Origin: Virgibacillus natechei | GTDB taxonomy: Bacteria; Bacillota; Bacilli; Bacillales; Amphibacillaceae | DNA length: 64,000 bases | NCBI RefSeq assembly: GCF_026013645.1 | Contig: NZ_CP110224.1 | Span: 1,674,001-1,738,000, forward strand | Direction: 5' to 3' | Shown: positions 1-7,774 of the stretch, piece after piece | How positions within the stretch are numbered: position 1 is the first letter of the stretch | How the letters are laid out: every line of letters begins with the position of its first letter | Notes under the pieces: generated by a model | Told to the model about the DNA's origin: nothing | The model's database searches: none | The model's input: the letters and a program-made list of their open reading frames with translations, nothing else | Translations under genes and position numbers: made by a program

Positions 1-1027
1 TATCTCCCTGTGTAACAAGGTGCATATGTGCTGTTAGGAGTTCCCCCATTTTTTGATGCTGCTTGGCGCCTTCAGCCTTTTTTATTGTTTGTTTATGCTT
101 TTTCATTTTTCTGTTGTTCTTATCTTTTTCATTTTTAATAAAACGGTATAAGTCTTTGGCTTGTTGTTTGACCCGGTCTCGTTCTGCTTTACCTGAATAA
201 AATTGATCCAACATCTTATTCGTTGCTGAAAAGGATTCTTTTTCCCCATCAAAAGAAGTAATCGGAAGTACGTGAAAGTCTTCTTTTTTATTACGGTAAA
301 TGGTAGGTGAGTAGTTATTCTTTTGTATTTGCTCCTGAACCTCCAAAAACTTCTCCATGTAGACTTGTGCTGTACCCAAATTCGCGCGACTGACGATCTC
401 TCTGGCGATAACTGGTGAAAAGCCGACCAATTCAGTGACCATTTGTGCATCTAATTTTCCTGCATTAAAATCAAGTCTTTTAATATATTTTTCTCCGCTG
501 ATTTCTAAAGGGTTTAGTTTCTCCTGCATAGGTGGCAGTTTATATTTCTGACCTGGCTGAATGATTCGATGTCGATTTTGCGCCAGAGAAACATGTTTCA
601 AACTATCGATAATATGTCCTTTATCCTTATCGATTAACATAACATTACTATGTTTTCCCATTAACTCTATAAGTAGTTCTTTATAGGCAATATCACCAAT
701 TTCATTTCTGGTTTTAATAGAAAATGTAATGATGCGTTCCATTCCATATTGTTCAATCTTTTCAATTGCTGCACCAGATAAATGCTTTCTTAGAACCATA
801 CAAAACATAGGTGGTTCCTTAGGGTTGGTATAGGAATCTTCTGTAACATGTATACGAGCATAGGTCGGATGGATGGAAAATAATAAAGTATGGTTTTTCC
901 CTTGGCTCCGAACAGTAAAAACAAGCTCTGTTTCTGTAGGTTGATAAATTTTTGTTATTTTTCCTGGAATTATTTCTTCTTTTAATTCTTCTGTTACTGC
1001 TCGAGTAACAATACCGTCAAATGGCAT
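1..1027 (-). CDS. rqcH: Rqc2 homolog RqcH / NFACT-family protein, N-terminal part (runs off window)
   Basis: RqcH (YloA/FbpA family) binds obstructed 50S subunits and recruits tRNA-Ala to add C-terminal alanine tails in ribosome-associated quality control. Reading the minus strand from ATG at 1027 gives about 342 uninterrupted codons with no stop before the window edge, so only the NFACT-N part and the start of the coiled coil are visible. Recognisable stretches are the MPFDG start, PPMFCMVLRKH (about residues 72-82), RNEIGDIAYK, GKHSNVMLIDKDKG and a Lys-rich coiled-coil start near codon 310. The tRNA-binding DR motif of B. subtilis (D97/R98) aligns with E97-R98 here. Ribosome binding site GGAGG lies 8 nt upstream of the ATG. 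The first 37 coding bases are one copy of a direct repeat whose other copy sits at 2505-2541, so the start region and its ribosome binding site appear to be supplied by an inserted element. Family assignment is firm. Confidence 0.93.
   Translation of the reverse strand, partial: MPFDGIVTRAVTEELKEEIIPGKITKIYQPTETELVFTVRSQGKNHTLLFSIHPTYARIHVTEDSYTNPKEPPMFCMVLRKHLSGAAIEKIEQYGMERIITFSIKTRNEIGDIAYKELLIELMGKHSNVMLIDKDKGHIIDSLKHVSLAQNRHRIIQPGQKYKLPPMQEKLNPLEISGEKYIKRLDFNAGKLDAQMVTELVGFSPVIAREIVSRANLGTAQVYMEKFLEVQEQIQKNNYSPTIYRNKKEDFHVLPITSFDGEKESFSATNKMLDQFYSGKAERDRVKQQAKDLYRFIKNEKDKNNRKMKKHKQTIKKAEGAKQHQKMGELLTAHMHLVTQGD
991..1027. repeat. Left att-like 37-bp direct repeat (rqcH codons 1-12)
   Basis: The string from CTGTTACTGC to ATGGCAT (plus strand) is identical to 2505-2541. 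In this copy it continues in frame into intact rqcH. Its last three bases are the start codon on the minus strand; beyond 1027 the two copies diverge completely. Confidence 0.8.
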
Positions 1028-1104
1028 ATGCTTTACCTCCCGCTTTAATAGGATTTGTCCATTTACACATTCGTTTACATTGGTCGAAATTCCTGGTCAT
1101 AATA

Positions 1105-1132
1105 CACACATAATATACAAGCAATACACAAA
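1105..1132. repeat. Arm-type direct repeat, left copy
   Basis: CACACATAATATAC followed by two variable bases and GCAATACACAAA. It matches 2445-2472 with two mismatches and lies 77 bp inside the left att-like core. Same orientation as the right copy, as expected of integrase arm-binding sites; the function is inferred. Confidence 0.55.
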
Positions 1133-1140
1133 CATGTATT

Positions 1141-1595
1141 CTATATTAAGTCAATCGCTTTTTTCAACTCATCGATATTTTTATGCGTATAAACTTTATC
1201 AGTAATCCCTTGCGAAGCATGTCCCATAATTTTCTTTATCGAAATTTTATTCGCGCCCGCATTATCCATCAAAGACGCAAATGTGTGCCTGCAATCATGA
1301 GGCTTATGATTCATTTCTAAATCTTCCATCAGCGGCTTCCACCTATCCCTGTTATAAGTTTCGTAACTCATTTGAGTACCAATGCTATTTGTTATCAAAT
1401 ATTTATTTTCTTTGTTCATCCTTCTTTTTATAAAAGGGAGGATTTTTTTATTGATGGGGACCACTCTATCTTTACCAGCTTCTGTTTTATTCCGCCGCGC
1501 ATTACCCTTTCGTTGATATCAATGTTAGCATTTTCTATTGTAACTAATTCGCCAGGTCGTAATCCAGTATAAATCATTATTAGAGCAGTATCTAT
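1141..1595 (-). pseudogene. Tyrosine recombinase (phage-type integrase), 5'-truncated and frameshifted
   Basis: The minus strand encodes the catalytic half of a phage/ICE-type tyrosine integrase. An upstream segment (about 1595-1489) reads DTALIMIYTGLRPGEL, containing the box-I arginine. After a frame change at an A run (T run 1485-1488 on the plus strand), the last 107 codons give HDCRHTFASL (box II H-x-x-R), a GHAS motif and the nucleophile context VYTHKN. Adding one A to the run would restore one frame, so a single-base deletion is the simplest explanation. The N-terminal domain is missing: upstream of about 1595 the sequence changes to unrelated plus-strand coding. All catalytic motifs survive, so decay looks fairly recent. 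A sequencing error in the homopolymer could explain the frameshift but not the missing N-terminus. Confidence 0.82.
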
Positions 1596-1604
1596 AATAC
1601 ACAA

Positions 1605-1778
1605 ATGTTTAAAAACGCAGAAAAAATAAGCAAAGCTATTGACATTTTGATGAAGGTAACGGAAGATTTAGAAGAATAAGAAAGGAAAGAACAGATGGTG
1701 AATGTGATACATGATCTGTCTGTTGCACACCAGGGTGTGTTAGGAGATTTGAAAACAAATAGGGGGTCTATTGGTTGA
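1605..1778 (+). pseudogene. Small broken ORF upstream of the lipoprotein gene
   Basis: From ATG 1605 a 24-codon frame (start MFKNAEKISKAIDIL) ends at TAA 1677. The same frame stays open to TGA at 1776-1778 (continuing ERKEQMVNVIHDL). Changing the TAA back to AAA or CAA would give a 57-residue protein with a smooth charged helix across the join, so a nonsense mutation in a small gene is likely. An internal restart at ATG 1695, with AAGGAAAG upstream, could still make a 27-residue peptide. Its stop overlaps the TTG start of the lipoprotein (TTGA), so the two may be translationally coupled. I do not recognise the family. Confidence 0.35.
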
Positions 1779-2383
1779 AGAAATTAATTTTACTAGTAAC
1801 AGCACTAATATTTTTAGTTGGGTGCAGTGAAGCAACTGCCGAAGTAGAAGGGGAAGCAGTGAATTACGAAAACTTGAAAAGCATGAACGAGGAAGCAAAG
1901 GAAGAATTGAGTGAGTTGGGTGAACAAATAGAGGGAGCGGAAAATGATTTATCTTCTATTCGATCAGAACTCAATAATGAAGAATCAGAATTTGAAGCCC
2001 TAATAAAATTAGCCGAAAATCAAGAAGAAGTAGAGGAAGAGGTTAGTGAAGCTGAGTCTACTCTTGAAAACCTGCAAGAAGACATTGAATCTGCTGAAGA
2101 TGAACTAGAAGAACTAGAAGGATCTGTTGTCGAAAAAAAAGAAGAACCAACTACGATAAGCGCTGGTCACTACATCGTGGGTGAAGATATTCCTGCAGGA
2201 AGGTATGTAGCAGAATCAAGCGGCGGTGGCGGTAATTTTTCCTCCCATAACACAAGCGATCGTTTAAACTTTAGCACGATTCTCGGTGATGGAGAAAGAA
2301 GGGAAAGCGAGTATGTGTTTTGGGCGGAGTCAGGAGATCAGCTAAAATTAGGAGTTTCTATAAATTTTACGGAGATTGAGTAA
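1775..2383 (+). CDS. Predicted lipoprotein with coiled coil and small C-terminal domain
   Basis: A 202-residue protein starting at TTG, with AGGGGG 8 nt upstream. Residues 1-17 are a lipoprotein signal peptide (KK, hydrophobic core, lipobox LVGC with Cys17), so it should be anchored on the outer face of the membrane. Residues about 30-118 are a very acidic coiled coil rich in Glu. Residues about 130-202 form a glycine/aromatic beta-type domain containing GHYIVGEDIPAGRY, a motif I associate with accessory Firmicutes lipoproteins. It lies inside the decayed integrative element and is the only intact gene there, so it is probable cargo. Function unknown; an immunity or superinfection-exclusion type role is possible but nothing in the sequence shows it. 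Confidence 0.75.
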   Translation: MKKLILLVTALIFLVGCSEATAEVEGEAVNYENLKSMNEEAKEELSELGEQIEGAENDLSSIRSELNNEESEFEALIKLAENQEEVEEEVSEAESTLENLQEDIESAEDELEELEGSVVEKKEEPTTISAGHYIVGEDIPAGRYVAESSGGGGNFSSHNTSDRLNFSTILGDGERRESEYVFWAESGDQLKLGVSINFTEIE

Positions 2384-2412
2384 AGAGAAGGGGAATAATC
2401 CCTTCTCTTTTT
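2384..2412 (+). terminator. Rho-independent terminator of the lipoprotein gene
   Basis: Nine-bp stem AGAGAAGGG/CCCTTCTCT with a 7-nt loop followed by a run of five T, directly after the stop codon at 2383. Confidence 0.8.
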
Positions 2413-2444
2413 GTTTGTACTTCTTTCAAATCGCTGTAAATAGT

Positions 2445-2472
2445 CACACATAATATACGTGCAATACACAAA
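2445..2472. repeat. Arm-type direct repeat, right copy
   Basis: Partner of 1105-1132 (26 of 28 positions identical, same orientation), 32 bp inside the right att-like core. Confidence 0.55.
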
Positions 2473-2504
2473 TGACCATTTAAAGCCTTGATATATGGGT
2501 GTTC

Positions 2505-2541
2505 CTGTTACTGCTCGAGTAACAATACCGTCAAATGGCAT
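2505..2541. repeat. Right att-like 37-bp direct repeat
   Basis: Identical to 991-1027. This copy adjoins the ancestral rqcH promoter side. Confidence 0.8.
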
Positions 2542-2559
2542 GCAATCACCTCATACGTA

Positions 2560-2588
2560 ATTATAGCATTTTTTGGGACAGGTCTGCA
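2560..2588 (-). promoter_or_regulatory. Ancestral rqcH promoter (sigma-A type)
   Basis: On the minus strand, TGCAGA (2588-2583), 17 bp, TATAAT (2565-2560), followed by the GAGGTGA ribosome binding site and ATG 2541. It now points into the inserted element instead of directly into intact rqcH. Confidence 0.5.
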
Positions 2589-2662
2589 TAGATATTCTTA
2601 AAGTGGTTGTAATTGATGTGATTAATCAAAAGCATGTCGGGGCAAATATGGAGGAGTGCAGG

Positions 2663-5317
2663 ATGAAATGGTATCAATTAGATGTAGACCGTGTCGAACA
2701 AAAGTTACACGTGACAGCGAATAGAGGACTTACTTCTAAACAAGTTGAACAACGTAGAAAACAGTACGGTGCTAATGTATTGGAAGGACAAAAAAATACA
2801 TCAAAGTGGCTGATATTTTTAAAGCAATTCCAGGATTTTATGGTGTTGGTATTGCTTGCAGCAACATTAATTGCCGGATTGCTAGGTGAATTTATTGATG
2901 CAACAGCCATTATGGTTATTGTACTGGTTAACGGTTTTATAGGGTACTTTCAAGAACAAAAAGCAGAAAAGTCGCTGGACAAGTTAAAGGAATTATCGGC
3001 CCCTGTGGCAAATGTACTTCGAAATGAAGAGTGGGGTAAAGTTAACTCGAGAGATATTGTTGTTGGCGATATCATAAAAATAAATAGTGGGGATCGCATC
3101 CCTGCAGATATTCGGATCGTTCAATCCAACAGTATGGAAACAGAAGAATCAGCATTAACTGGAGAATCACTTCCTGTTATGAAACATGCTACTGCTATTG
3201 TGAAAAACAGTTTAGAGGCACAGGACCAAGTTAACATGGGATTTATGGGTACAATGGTTACAAGAGGTTCTGGAATAGGTATTGTTGTCGGCACTGGTAT
3301 GGAATCGGTAATGGGACAAATTGCATCATTAATGGTTAATACGAAAAAAATAATTACGCCACTGGAACAAAGACTCGCTGAGTTGGGCAAAATTTTAATA
3401 ATTCTTTCTTTAGGGTTAACCGCATTAGTTGTTGGTCTAGGGGTCGTTCAAGGACAACCTGTGTATGATATGTTTTTAGCAGGGGTCTCTTTAGCAGTAG
3501 CTGCGATTCCTGAGGGATTGCCAGCTATCGTCACAGTCGCTCTCTCATTAGGTGTTCAGCGAATGATTAGGAAAAAAGCGATTGTGCGTAAGTTATCTGC
3601 AGTCGAGACACTAGGATCTGCCTCCGTTATTTGTTCAGATAAAACAGGAACCATGACAGAAAATCAAATGACAGTGAAGGAAGTTTACCTAAATGGTGAA
3701 CATATTTATGTCACAGGTGATGGATATGATATACGGGGAGAGTATTTTTTAAATAAAAATAAACTTGACGACGATTTTCCCAATTTAAAATCTATGCTTT
3801 TATATGGAATGCTTTGTAACAATGCATCTTTACAAGTGAAAAAAGGGAAATACAATGTTGATGGAGACCCTACCGATGGTGCGCTTTTAGTAGCTGCAAG
3901 AAAATTAGGTTTAACGGTAATGCTTGGCGAGAAATATAAGGTCATTAAAGAAATCCCTTTTGATTCAGACAGAAAGCGAATGAGTGTCATTATAGAAGAT
4001 GAAAAAGGCAGGCGTTTTTTAATAACAAAAGGAGCACCAGATATAATGCTACCTAGATCCACATTTTATGTAGATAAAACAGGTAAGCGTGTTATGACGA
4101 CGACCGATAAAAATAATATTGATTTATCGGTAGGTCAGATGGCAGAAAAAGCACTACGAACAATAGCGATAGGCGTAAAACCCCTATCTAAAGATGATTC
4201 GATAGATACAGCCTTTTTAGAAAAAGATCTTACATTTATCGGGTTATATGGAATGATTGACCCTCCTAGAAAAGAAGTGAAATCAGCAATTGAAGAATGT
4301 AGACAGGCTGGAATAAAAACAGTCATGATTACTGGTGATCATGTCAAAACAGCTCGCGCTATCGCACAGAATTTAAAGCTATTGCCAGAAGACGGAAAAG
4401 TATTAGAGGGCTACCAATTAAATCAAATGTCTGTAGACGATTTGGAAAGTGTAATTGATGATACGTATGTATTTGCAAGGGTGAGCCCTGAGCATAAATT
4501 GAAAATTGTTAAAGCATTCCAGAAAAAAGGGCATATCGTTGCCATGACTGGTGATGGAGTAAATGATGCTCCAGCAATAAAGGCCAGTAATATCGGAATC
4601 AGTATGGGCATAAATGGTACGGATGTAACAAAGGAAGCTTCTTCTTTGGTTTTAATGGATGATAATTTTGCCACAATAAAATCGGCTATTCAAGAAGGAA
4701 GAAACATTTATGAAAACATACGTAAATTTATTAGGTACTTGCTGGCATCAAACGTTGGTGAAATCTTGGTAATGTTATTTGCAATGCTGTTAGCACTACC
4801 ACTGCCGCTCGTACCCGTACAAATTCTCTGGATTAATTTAATAACAGACGGACTACCTGCCATGGCACTCGGTATGGATAAATCAGAATATGATGTGATG
4901 AAAAGAAATCCGAGAAATCCCCGGGAAGGTGTATTTGCTAGGGGGATGGGCTATAAAATTATTAGCCGGGGAATTATGATTGGTCTCGTAACGCTAATTG
5001 CCTTCATGCTGACCTATCAAAATAACCCTGATAACCTTATTTATGGACAAACAATCGCTTTTACAACATTAGTAGTCGCTCAATTGATACATGTATTCGA
5101 CTGTCGAAGTGAGAAGTCAGTATTTTCTAGAAACCCTTTTGAAAATATATATCTACTACTAGCAGTATTATCTTCATTGCTTTTGTTACTCGTTGTTATT
5201 TATTGGGAACCGCTTCAGCCCATTTTTCATACAACGGCTTTAAGCTTAAGAGATTGGATGTTTATCATTGGATTTGCTGCTATACCTACTGTTTTGTTTG
5301 GTTATACAAAAAAATAA
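2663..5317 (+). CDS. yloB: P-type Ca2+-transporting ATPase (SERCA-like, type IIA)
   Basis: Membrane cation pump that exports Ca2+ using ATP, with a phospho-aspartate intermediate. The 884-residue length fits YloB (about 890). Motifs in order: N-terminal cation-ATPase domain (WYQLDVDRVEQKL), actuator TGES near residue 166, PEGLPAIVT in transmembrane helix 4, phosphorylation site DKTGT near residue 326, KGAPD in the nucleotide domain, MITGDH, and TGDGVNDAPA near residue 629. The C-terminal helices include ILWINLITDGLPA and end near residue 884. ATG 2663 is preferred over the longer frame from 2573, because GGAGGA lies 7 nt upstream and the extra residues are not conserved-looking. It is a single gene closed by a terminator, as expected for yloB next to yloC. 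Confidence 0.93.
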   Translation: MKWYQLDVDRVEQKLHVTANRGLTSKQVEQRRKQYGANVLEGQKNTSKWLIFLKQFQDFMVLVLLAATLIAGLLGEFIDATAIMVIVLVNGFIGYFQEQKAEKSLDKLKELSAPVANVLRNEEWGKVNSRDIVVGDIIKINSGDRIPADIRIVQSNSMETEESALTGESLPVMKHATAIVKNSLEAQDQVNMGFMGTMVTRGSGIGIVVGTGMESVMGQIASLMVNTKKIITPLEQRLAELGKILIILSLGLTALVVGLGVVQGQPVYDMFLAGVSLAVAAIPEGLPAIVTVALSLGVQRMIRKKAIVRKLSAVETLGSASVICSDKTGTMTENQMTVKEVYLNGEHIYVTGDGYDIRGEYFLNKNKLDDDFPNLKSMLLYGMLCNNASLQVKKGKYNVDGDPTDGALLVAARKLGLTVMLGEKYKVIKEIPFDSDRKRMSVIIEDEKGRRFLITKGAPDIMLPRSTFYVDKTGKRVMTTTDKNNIDLSVGQMAEKALRTIAIGVKPLSKDDSIDTAFLEKDLTFIGLYGMIDPPRKEVKSAIEECRQAGIKTVMITGDHVKTARAIAQNLKLLPEDGKVLEGYQLNQMSVDDLESVIDDTYVFARVSPEHKLKIVKAFQKKGHIVAMTGDGVNDAPAIKASNIGISMGINGTDVTKEASSLVLMDDNFATIKSAIQEGRNIYENIRKFIRYLLASNVGEILVMLFAMLLALPLPLVPVQILWINLITDGLPAMALGMDKSEYDVMKRNPRNPREGVFARGMGYKIISRGIMIGLVTLIAFMLTYQNNPDNLIYGQTIAFTTLVVAQLIHVFDCRSEKSVFSRNPFENIYLLLAVLSSLLLLLVVIYWEPLQPIFHTTALSLRDWMFIIGFAAIPTVLFGYTKK

Positions 5318-5324
5318 TAAAAAC

Positions 5325-5371
5325 AACCCGAACTGATGGATTTATAAAAGAATTCTCGGTTCGGGTTTTCA
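5325..5371 (+). terminator. Rho-independent terminator after yloB
   Basis: Nine-bp inverted repeat AACCCGAAC / GTTCGGGTT separated by a long AT-rich loop and followed by TTTCATTTT. Confidence 0.7.
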
Positions 5372-5411
5372 TTTTAGCCAAATCAGCGTTATAATTATGA
5401 GGGATGTGGTA

Positions 5412-6296
5412 ATGATGACAATTAGTATGACTGGATATGGACGAAGTGTATTAAATGTAGAGGATAAAACAATAGTAGTTGAAATTAGAACAGTGAATCA
5501 TCGTTATTTAGATTTTACTGCAAAAATCCCTCGTACATTTCTGTTTTTGGAAGGTCAAATTAAAAAAATAATACAATCTTATTTTGGGCGTGGCAGAATA
5601 GAAGTGTTTGTTAGCATTGAAGGGGAAACCTTTCTTCAAAAGACGGTAAAGACTGATTGGGATTTAATGGATCAATATATGGATCAGCTTAGGATGGCGA
5701 AAAGCCGTTATGATTTAATAGGAGATATACCTGCAACGATTCTGACTTCTATTCCAGATCTAATAACCATTCAGGAGCCAGAGTATCAACCTGATGAATT
5801 ACAAGCATTTATTTTAGAGTGTACGGAGCAATCGTGTAAACGAGTGCTGAAAATGAGAGAGGAAGAGGGTATCTTTTTAGATCATGATTTGCGCGAAAGA
5901 ATACATATAGTTCGTACTATTATTTCGTCTTTGCAAACACATCGCGATCGAGTAAGTGAAGACTACAGAGAGCGAATTCAAGAACGCATCGAAAATCATC
6001 TTGATGATACGTTTAGTTTTGATCAGACTAGAATTCACCAGGAAATTGTCCTACTTGCAGAAAAGGGAGATATCACAGAAGAGATCGTACGTTTACTAAG
6101 TCATATAGAGCATTTTACGGATACTTTAAACCGTCCAGACCCGGTTGGAAGAACGTTGGATTTTATTACACAGGAAATGCATCGCGAAGCAAATACAATT
6201 GGTTCCAAATCTACAGATATTAAAATAAGTGAATTTACGGTATCATTAAAGAGAGAAATTGATAAAATGAAAGAACAACTGCAAAATATTGAATGA
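5412..6296 (+). CDS. yloC: YicC/YloC-family endoribonuclease
   Basis: Members of the YicC/YloC family are endoribonucleases involved in RNA turnover. The 294-residue protein begins MMTISMTGYGRS, the family signature, followed by EIRTVNHRYLD and GRGRIEVFV. The C-terminal DUF1732 part contains ERIENHLDDTF and GRTLDFITQEMHREANTIGSKS with its conserved His, Glu and Asn. GAGGGA ends 7 nt before ATG 5412, so this start is preferred over the upstream ATG 5397. It is followed at about 100 bp by remA, as in B. subtilis. Confidence 0.9.
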   Translation: MMTISMTGYGRSVLNVEDKTIVVEIRTVNHRYLDFTAKIPRTFLFLEGQIKKIIQSYFGRGRIEVFVSIEGETFLQKTVKTDWDLMDQYMDQLRMAKSRYDLIGDIPATILTSIPDLITIQEPEYQPDELQAFILECTEQSCKRVLKMREEEGIFLDHDLRERIHIVRTIISSLQTHRDRVSEDYRERIQERIENHLDDTFSFDQTRIHQEIVLLAEKGDITEEIVRLLSHIEHFTDTLNRPDPVGRTLDFITQEMHREANTIGSKSTDIKISEFTVSLKREIDKMKEQLQNIE

Positions 6297-6325
6297 ATAG
6301 AGGTTTTTGAACATGCACTAATAGT

Positions 6326-6355
6326 TTAGTTTTATCTATTCATAATAAATATGAT
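6326..6355 (+). promoter_or_regulatory. Candidate promoter for remA-gmk-rpoZ
   Basis: TTAGTT, 18 bp, TATGAT, about 40 bp upstream of the remA start. The -10 is good and the -35 weak. Confidence 0.35.
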
Positions 6356-6395
6356 AGAATGAGATAAATGTTTTGTTACTTAAGGGGGAGCAAAG

Positions 6396-6656
6396 TTGAG
6401 TTTACAATTGATTAACATTGGATTTGGTAATGTGGTGTCTGCGAATCGTGTCATATCGATTGTTTCACCAGAATCAGCACCAATTAAACGAATTGTTACG
6501 ATAGCTAGAGATAATAATAAATTAGTTGATGCAACTTATGGCAGACGCACACGTGCGGTAATTGTAACGGATAGTGATCATGTTGTATTGTCTGCTGTTC
6601 AGCCTGAAACTGTAGGGCAACGAGTGTTAAGCCATGATGAGGTTTCAGATGATTAA
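6396..6656 (+). CDS. remA: Extracellular matrix / regulatory protein RemA
   Basis: RemA is a small DNA-binding protein that activates biofilm matrix genes in B. subtilis. The 86-residue product matches the family along its length: [38 protein letters not shown] and [15 protein letters not shown]. It starts at TTG with GGGGGAG just upstream. It lies 27 bp before gmk, the conserved neighbour. Confidence 0.95.
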   Translation: MSLQLINIGFGNVVSANRVISIVSPESAPIKRIVTIARDNNKLVDATYGRRTRAVIVTDSDHVVLSAVQPETVGQRVLSHDEVSDD

Positions 6657-6683
6657 TTTTGACGGGCATTAGGAGGAAACGTT

Positions 6684-7304
6684 TTGACTGATGAGCAAGG
6701 AATTTTATTTATTCTTTCTGGACCATCTGGTGTTGGGAAAGGGACGGTACGAAAAGAGCTTTTTAATCAAATAACAGATTTGAAATATTCGATATCGATG
6801 ACAACGAGAGATAGACGTACTGGTGAAATAAATGGTGTTGATTATTTTTATAAAACGAAACAGGAATTTGAACATTTAATCGAACAAAATCAGCTTTTGG
6901 AATATGCTCAATATGTTAATAATTATTACGGGACGCCAAGGGCATATGTAGAAGAAACATTGGCAGCAGGGCATGATGTTTTCCTGGAAATAGAAGTTCA
7001 AGGAGCTTTACAGGTTAAGGAAAATTTTCCAGAAGGTGTTTTTATTTTTCTTTTCCCGCCCAGTTTGGAGGAGTTAAAGAATCGAATCGTTGATCGAGGT
7101 ACCGAATCAACCGATTTAGTATTAAATCGATTAAATGAAGCAAAGAATGAAATTAAACAAATGAACGCGTATGATTATGTTGTTGTCAATGATCAAGTGG
7201 ATGTTGCAGTAACCAAAATTCAATCCATCATTCAAAGTGAACATTTAAAACGAGAAAGAATTGAGCAGCAATATAAAAAATTCTTGGAGGATGAAATATC
7301 ATGA
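6684..7304 (+). CDS. gmk: Guanylate kinase
   Basis: Phosphorylates GMP to GDP with ATP in the cytoplasm, and also salvages dGMP. The 206-residue protein has the P-loop GPSGVGKGT near residue 12, the GMP-binding [19 protein letters not shown] region and [10 protein letters not shown]. Start is TTG 6684 with AGGAGGAAA upstream. It overlaps rpoZ by 4 bp, indicating translational coupling. Confidence 0.97.
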   Translation: MTDEQGILFILSGPSGVGKGTVRKELFNQITDLKYSISMTTRDRRTGEINGVDYFYKTKQEFEHLIEQNQLLEYAQYVNNYYGTPRAYVEETLAAGHDVFLEIEVQGALQVKENFPEGVFIFLFPPSLEELKNRIVDRGTESTDLVLNRLNEAKNEIKQMNAYDYVVVNDQVDVAVTKIQSIIQSEHLKRERIEQQYKKFLEDEIS

Positions 7305-7501
7305 TGTTAGAACCCTCGATCGATGAACTACAAAAGAAAATTAATTCAAAGTATACACTGGTAACGTTGGCTGCAAGACGTGCAAGACAAATGAGTGAAA
7401 CGGGTGAATCATTAATTGAGAACCCAAAATCAAATCAATATGTTGGAATAGCTCTTGAAGAAATAATTGCAGAAGAACTAACTGTAAAAGAAGAAGAATA
7501 A
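7301..7501 (+). CDS. rpoZ: DNA-directed RNA polymerase omega subunit
   Basis: The omega subunit helps assemble and stabilise RNA polymerase by clamping beta-prime. The 66-residue protein shows [26 protein letters not shown] and VGIALEEI typical of the family. ATG 7301 overlaps the gmk stop (ATGA). A second ATG at 7304 is also possible and would give the family-typical MLEPS start. Confidence 0.95.
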   Translation: MMLEPSIDELQKKINSKYTLVTLAARRARQMSETGESLIENPKSNQYVGIALEEIIAEELTVKEEE

Positions 7502-7512
7502 AACCCAGATTA

Positions 7513-7545
7513 CCCTCGCTTATTTTATTTGCGGGGGCTTATTTT
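7513..7545 (+). terminator. Terminator after rpoZ
   Basis: Stem CCCTCGC / GCGGGGG (one G-T pair) with an 11-nt loop, followed by CTTATTTTT. Confidence 0.55.
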
Positions 7546-7670
7546 TAGCAAAGGCTCATTAAGTATTATTGCTTTTAAATCTTCGTAGTTGATATAAAAG
7601 ACGATGTAACAATGCTTTTGCAAACGCTGGTTGAGAGTAGGGATTCGCTACGGAAACACATTTCGCTTTC
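7545..7670. repeat. Intergenic repeat copy, degenerate
   Basis: Bases 7558-7606 match, in opposite orientation, the right end of the repeat at 18985-19415 (modules TAAGTATTATTGC, TTTAAATCTTCG, GTTGATATAA, AGACGA-GTAAC). The following CGCTACGGAAA and CGCTTTC match its left end. Noncoding; it fills the rpoZ-coaBC gap. Confidence 0.6.
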
Positions 7671-7774
7671 CACGGTGGTAGCCTAGTTTTTCTCAATAAA
7701 AGGCAGGAAAGGAAGTTTAGAGCTAAATATGTTATAAATAGGTTGAAACATGATATTTGAAAGGGGACTATAAT

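Larger units (their letters stand above)
991..2541. mobile_element. Decayed integrative element inserted in the 5' end of rqcH
   Basis: A perfect 37-bp direct repeat (991-1027 and 2505-2541) covers the first 12 codons of rqcH and brackets about 1.5 kb. Inside are a frameshifted tyrosine integrase (1141-1595, minus), a broken small ORF, a lipoprotein gene with its own terminator, and a second pair of direct repeats of 28 bp (1105-1132 and 2445-2472, two mismatches) just inside the ends, which look like integrase arm-type sites. The ancestral rqcH promoter, ribosome binding site and ATG remain outside on the right (2541-2588). The left copy carries a new ribosome binding site and ATG and restores the reading frame. 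This matches site-specific integration in which the element re-supplies the gene start, as is known for SXT in prfC. No conjugation or replication genes remain. The element interpretation is inferred from the repeats and the integrase remnant. Confidence 0.75.
2338..2541 (-). pseudogene. Displaced original rqcH start (orphan 5' fragment)
   Basis: A 67-codon minus-strand frame starts with the same 12 residues as RqcH (MPFDGIVTRAVT) and then runs into non-homologous element sequence. It keeps the ancestral GAGGTGA ribosome binding site (2546-2552) and promoter (2560-2588). It is what remains of the rqcH start after insertion of the element. The downstream part overlaps the lipoprotein terminator and has no protein-like features, so a functional product is unlikely. 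Confidence 0.7.

Noticed and set aside
103..450. 115-codon minus-strand ORF inside rqcH
   Set aside because: It overlaps the clear RqcH coding frame out of register and has no family-like motifs.
1726..1739. CACACC-AG-GGTGTG inverted repeat before the lipoprotein gene
   Set aside because: The two-base loop is too short for a stable hairpin and there is no associated promoter to make it a convincing operator.
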